From contig JAPLSP010000181.1 of assembly GCA_026398575.1 (NCBI GenBank), forward strand, positions 1-14,354: a stretch of 14,354 nt of DNA. The letters are read 5' to 3'. Made by a program: the position numbers and the translations under genes. Origin of the DNA: Candidatus Sumerlaeota bacterium (lineage in GTDB: Bacteria > Sumerlaeota > Sumerlaeia > JADFCT01). The notes beneath the pieces are model-generated. The model saw only the letters and a program-made list of their open reading frames with translations. It was not told where the DNA came from and did no database searches. Shown here in pieces: positions 14,255 through 14,354 of this stretch; position 1 is the first letter of the stretch; each line of letters opens with the position of its first letter.

Positions 14255-14259
14255 AGTGC

Positions 14260-14354
14260 TCTGACTCTGAATTACGATCACGTATTGTCGCTTAAGGGAC
14301 GAAAGCAATGCAGTCGGAAGCGGCGCCAGCATTTGGAGTGCGGTTGCTTGCTGC
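14260..14354 (+). repeat. Dispersed element, copy C (cut by window end)
   Basis: Positions 14260-14311 align gaplessly to copy A, and 14312-14327 (GTCGGAAGCGGCGCC) to A 54-69. The core hairpin is GCTT-AAGGGACGA-AAGC (14290-14306). The tail ATTTGGAGTGCGGTTGCTTGC differs from A and B and resembles an abundant verrucomicrobial intergenic repeat as I remember it, which is unverified. The element runs off the window. Confidence 0.55.

Overview
The window is about 14.4 kb of moderately GC-rich bacterial DNA (about 58-60% GC by eye). It is dominated by genes for making a cell-surface or secreted polysaccharide. Gene content, the many short G/C-rich intergenic repeats (GTCC-type 9-mers, GARATYT heptamers, CTGGGAGCG dodecamers) and a GDP-mannose 3,5-epimerase-like enzyme would suit the Verrucomicrobiota/Kiritimatiellota part of the PVC superphylum. 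That placement rests on recollection of repeat style, not on a marker gene, and is low confidence.

Layout. Positions 1-182 hold one copy of a dispersed element (copy A). Positions 183-5525 look like one + strand operon with overlapping stop/start codons: a large protein fusing an ABC solute-binding domain to a MalF-type permease, a GT4 glycosyltransferase whose N-terminus is encoded by a minisatellite, and a Wzy/O-antigen-ligase-type membrane protein. Element copy B follows the last stop codon directly. A lone minus-strand gene (5640-6356) encodes a small exported protein of unknown function. A 124-bp near-perfect palindrome (6587-6710) separates it from a second + strand group: a SAM methyltransferase (6847-7548, lower GC), a GT4 glycosyltransferase with a cysteine cluster (7567-8772), a WecG/TagA/CpsF glycosyltransferase with its own good promoter (8889-9698), a GDP-mannose 3,5-epimerase-like protein (9790-10770), and a WecA/MraY-family sugar-1-phosphate transferase (11099-12142) whose C-terminus looks damaged and overlaps an unknown ORF (12061-12507). 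After a repeat-rich, terminator-bearing gap comes a response regulator (12870-14189). Its receiver domain is joined to an unfamiliar helical output region ending in an RNxxxH (HEPN-like) motif. Positions 14190-14354 hold G-rich repeats and copy C of the dispersed element.

How it fits together. The WecA-type enzyme would load the first sugar phosphate on undecaprenyl phosphate. The WecG-type enzyme and the two GT4 enzymes would extend it. The epimerase would supply GDP-L-galactose or GDP-L-gulose, the methyltransferase could modify a sugar, and the Wzy/WaaL-type protein would polymerise or ligate the product. No flippase, chain-length regulator or ABC ATPase is visible. The transporter fusion and the receiver-HEPN-like regulator are the least conventional proteins. 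No CRISPR array, tRNA, rRNA or transposase was seen.
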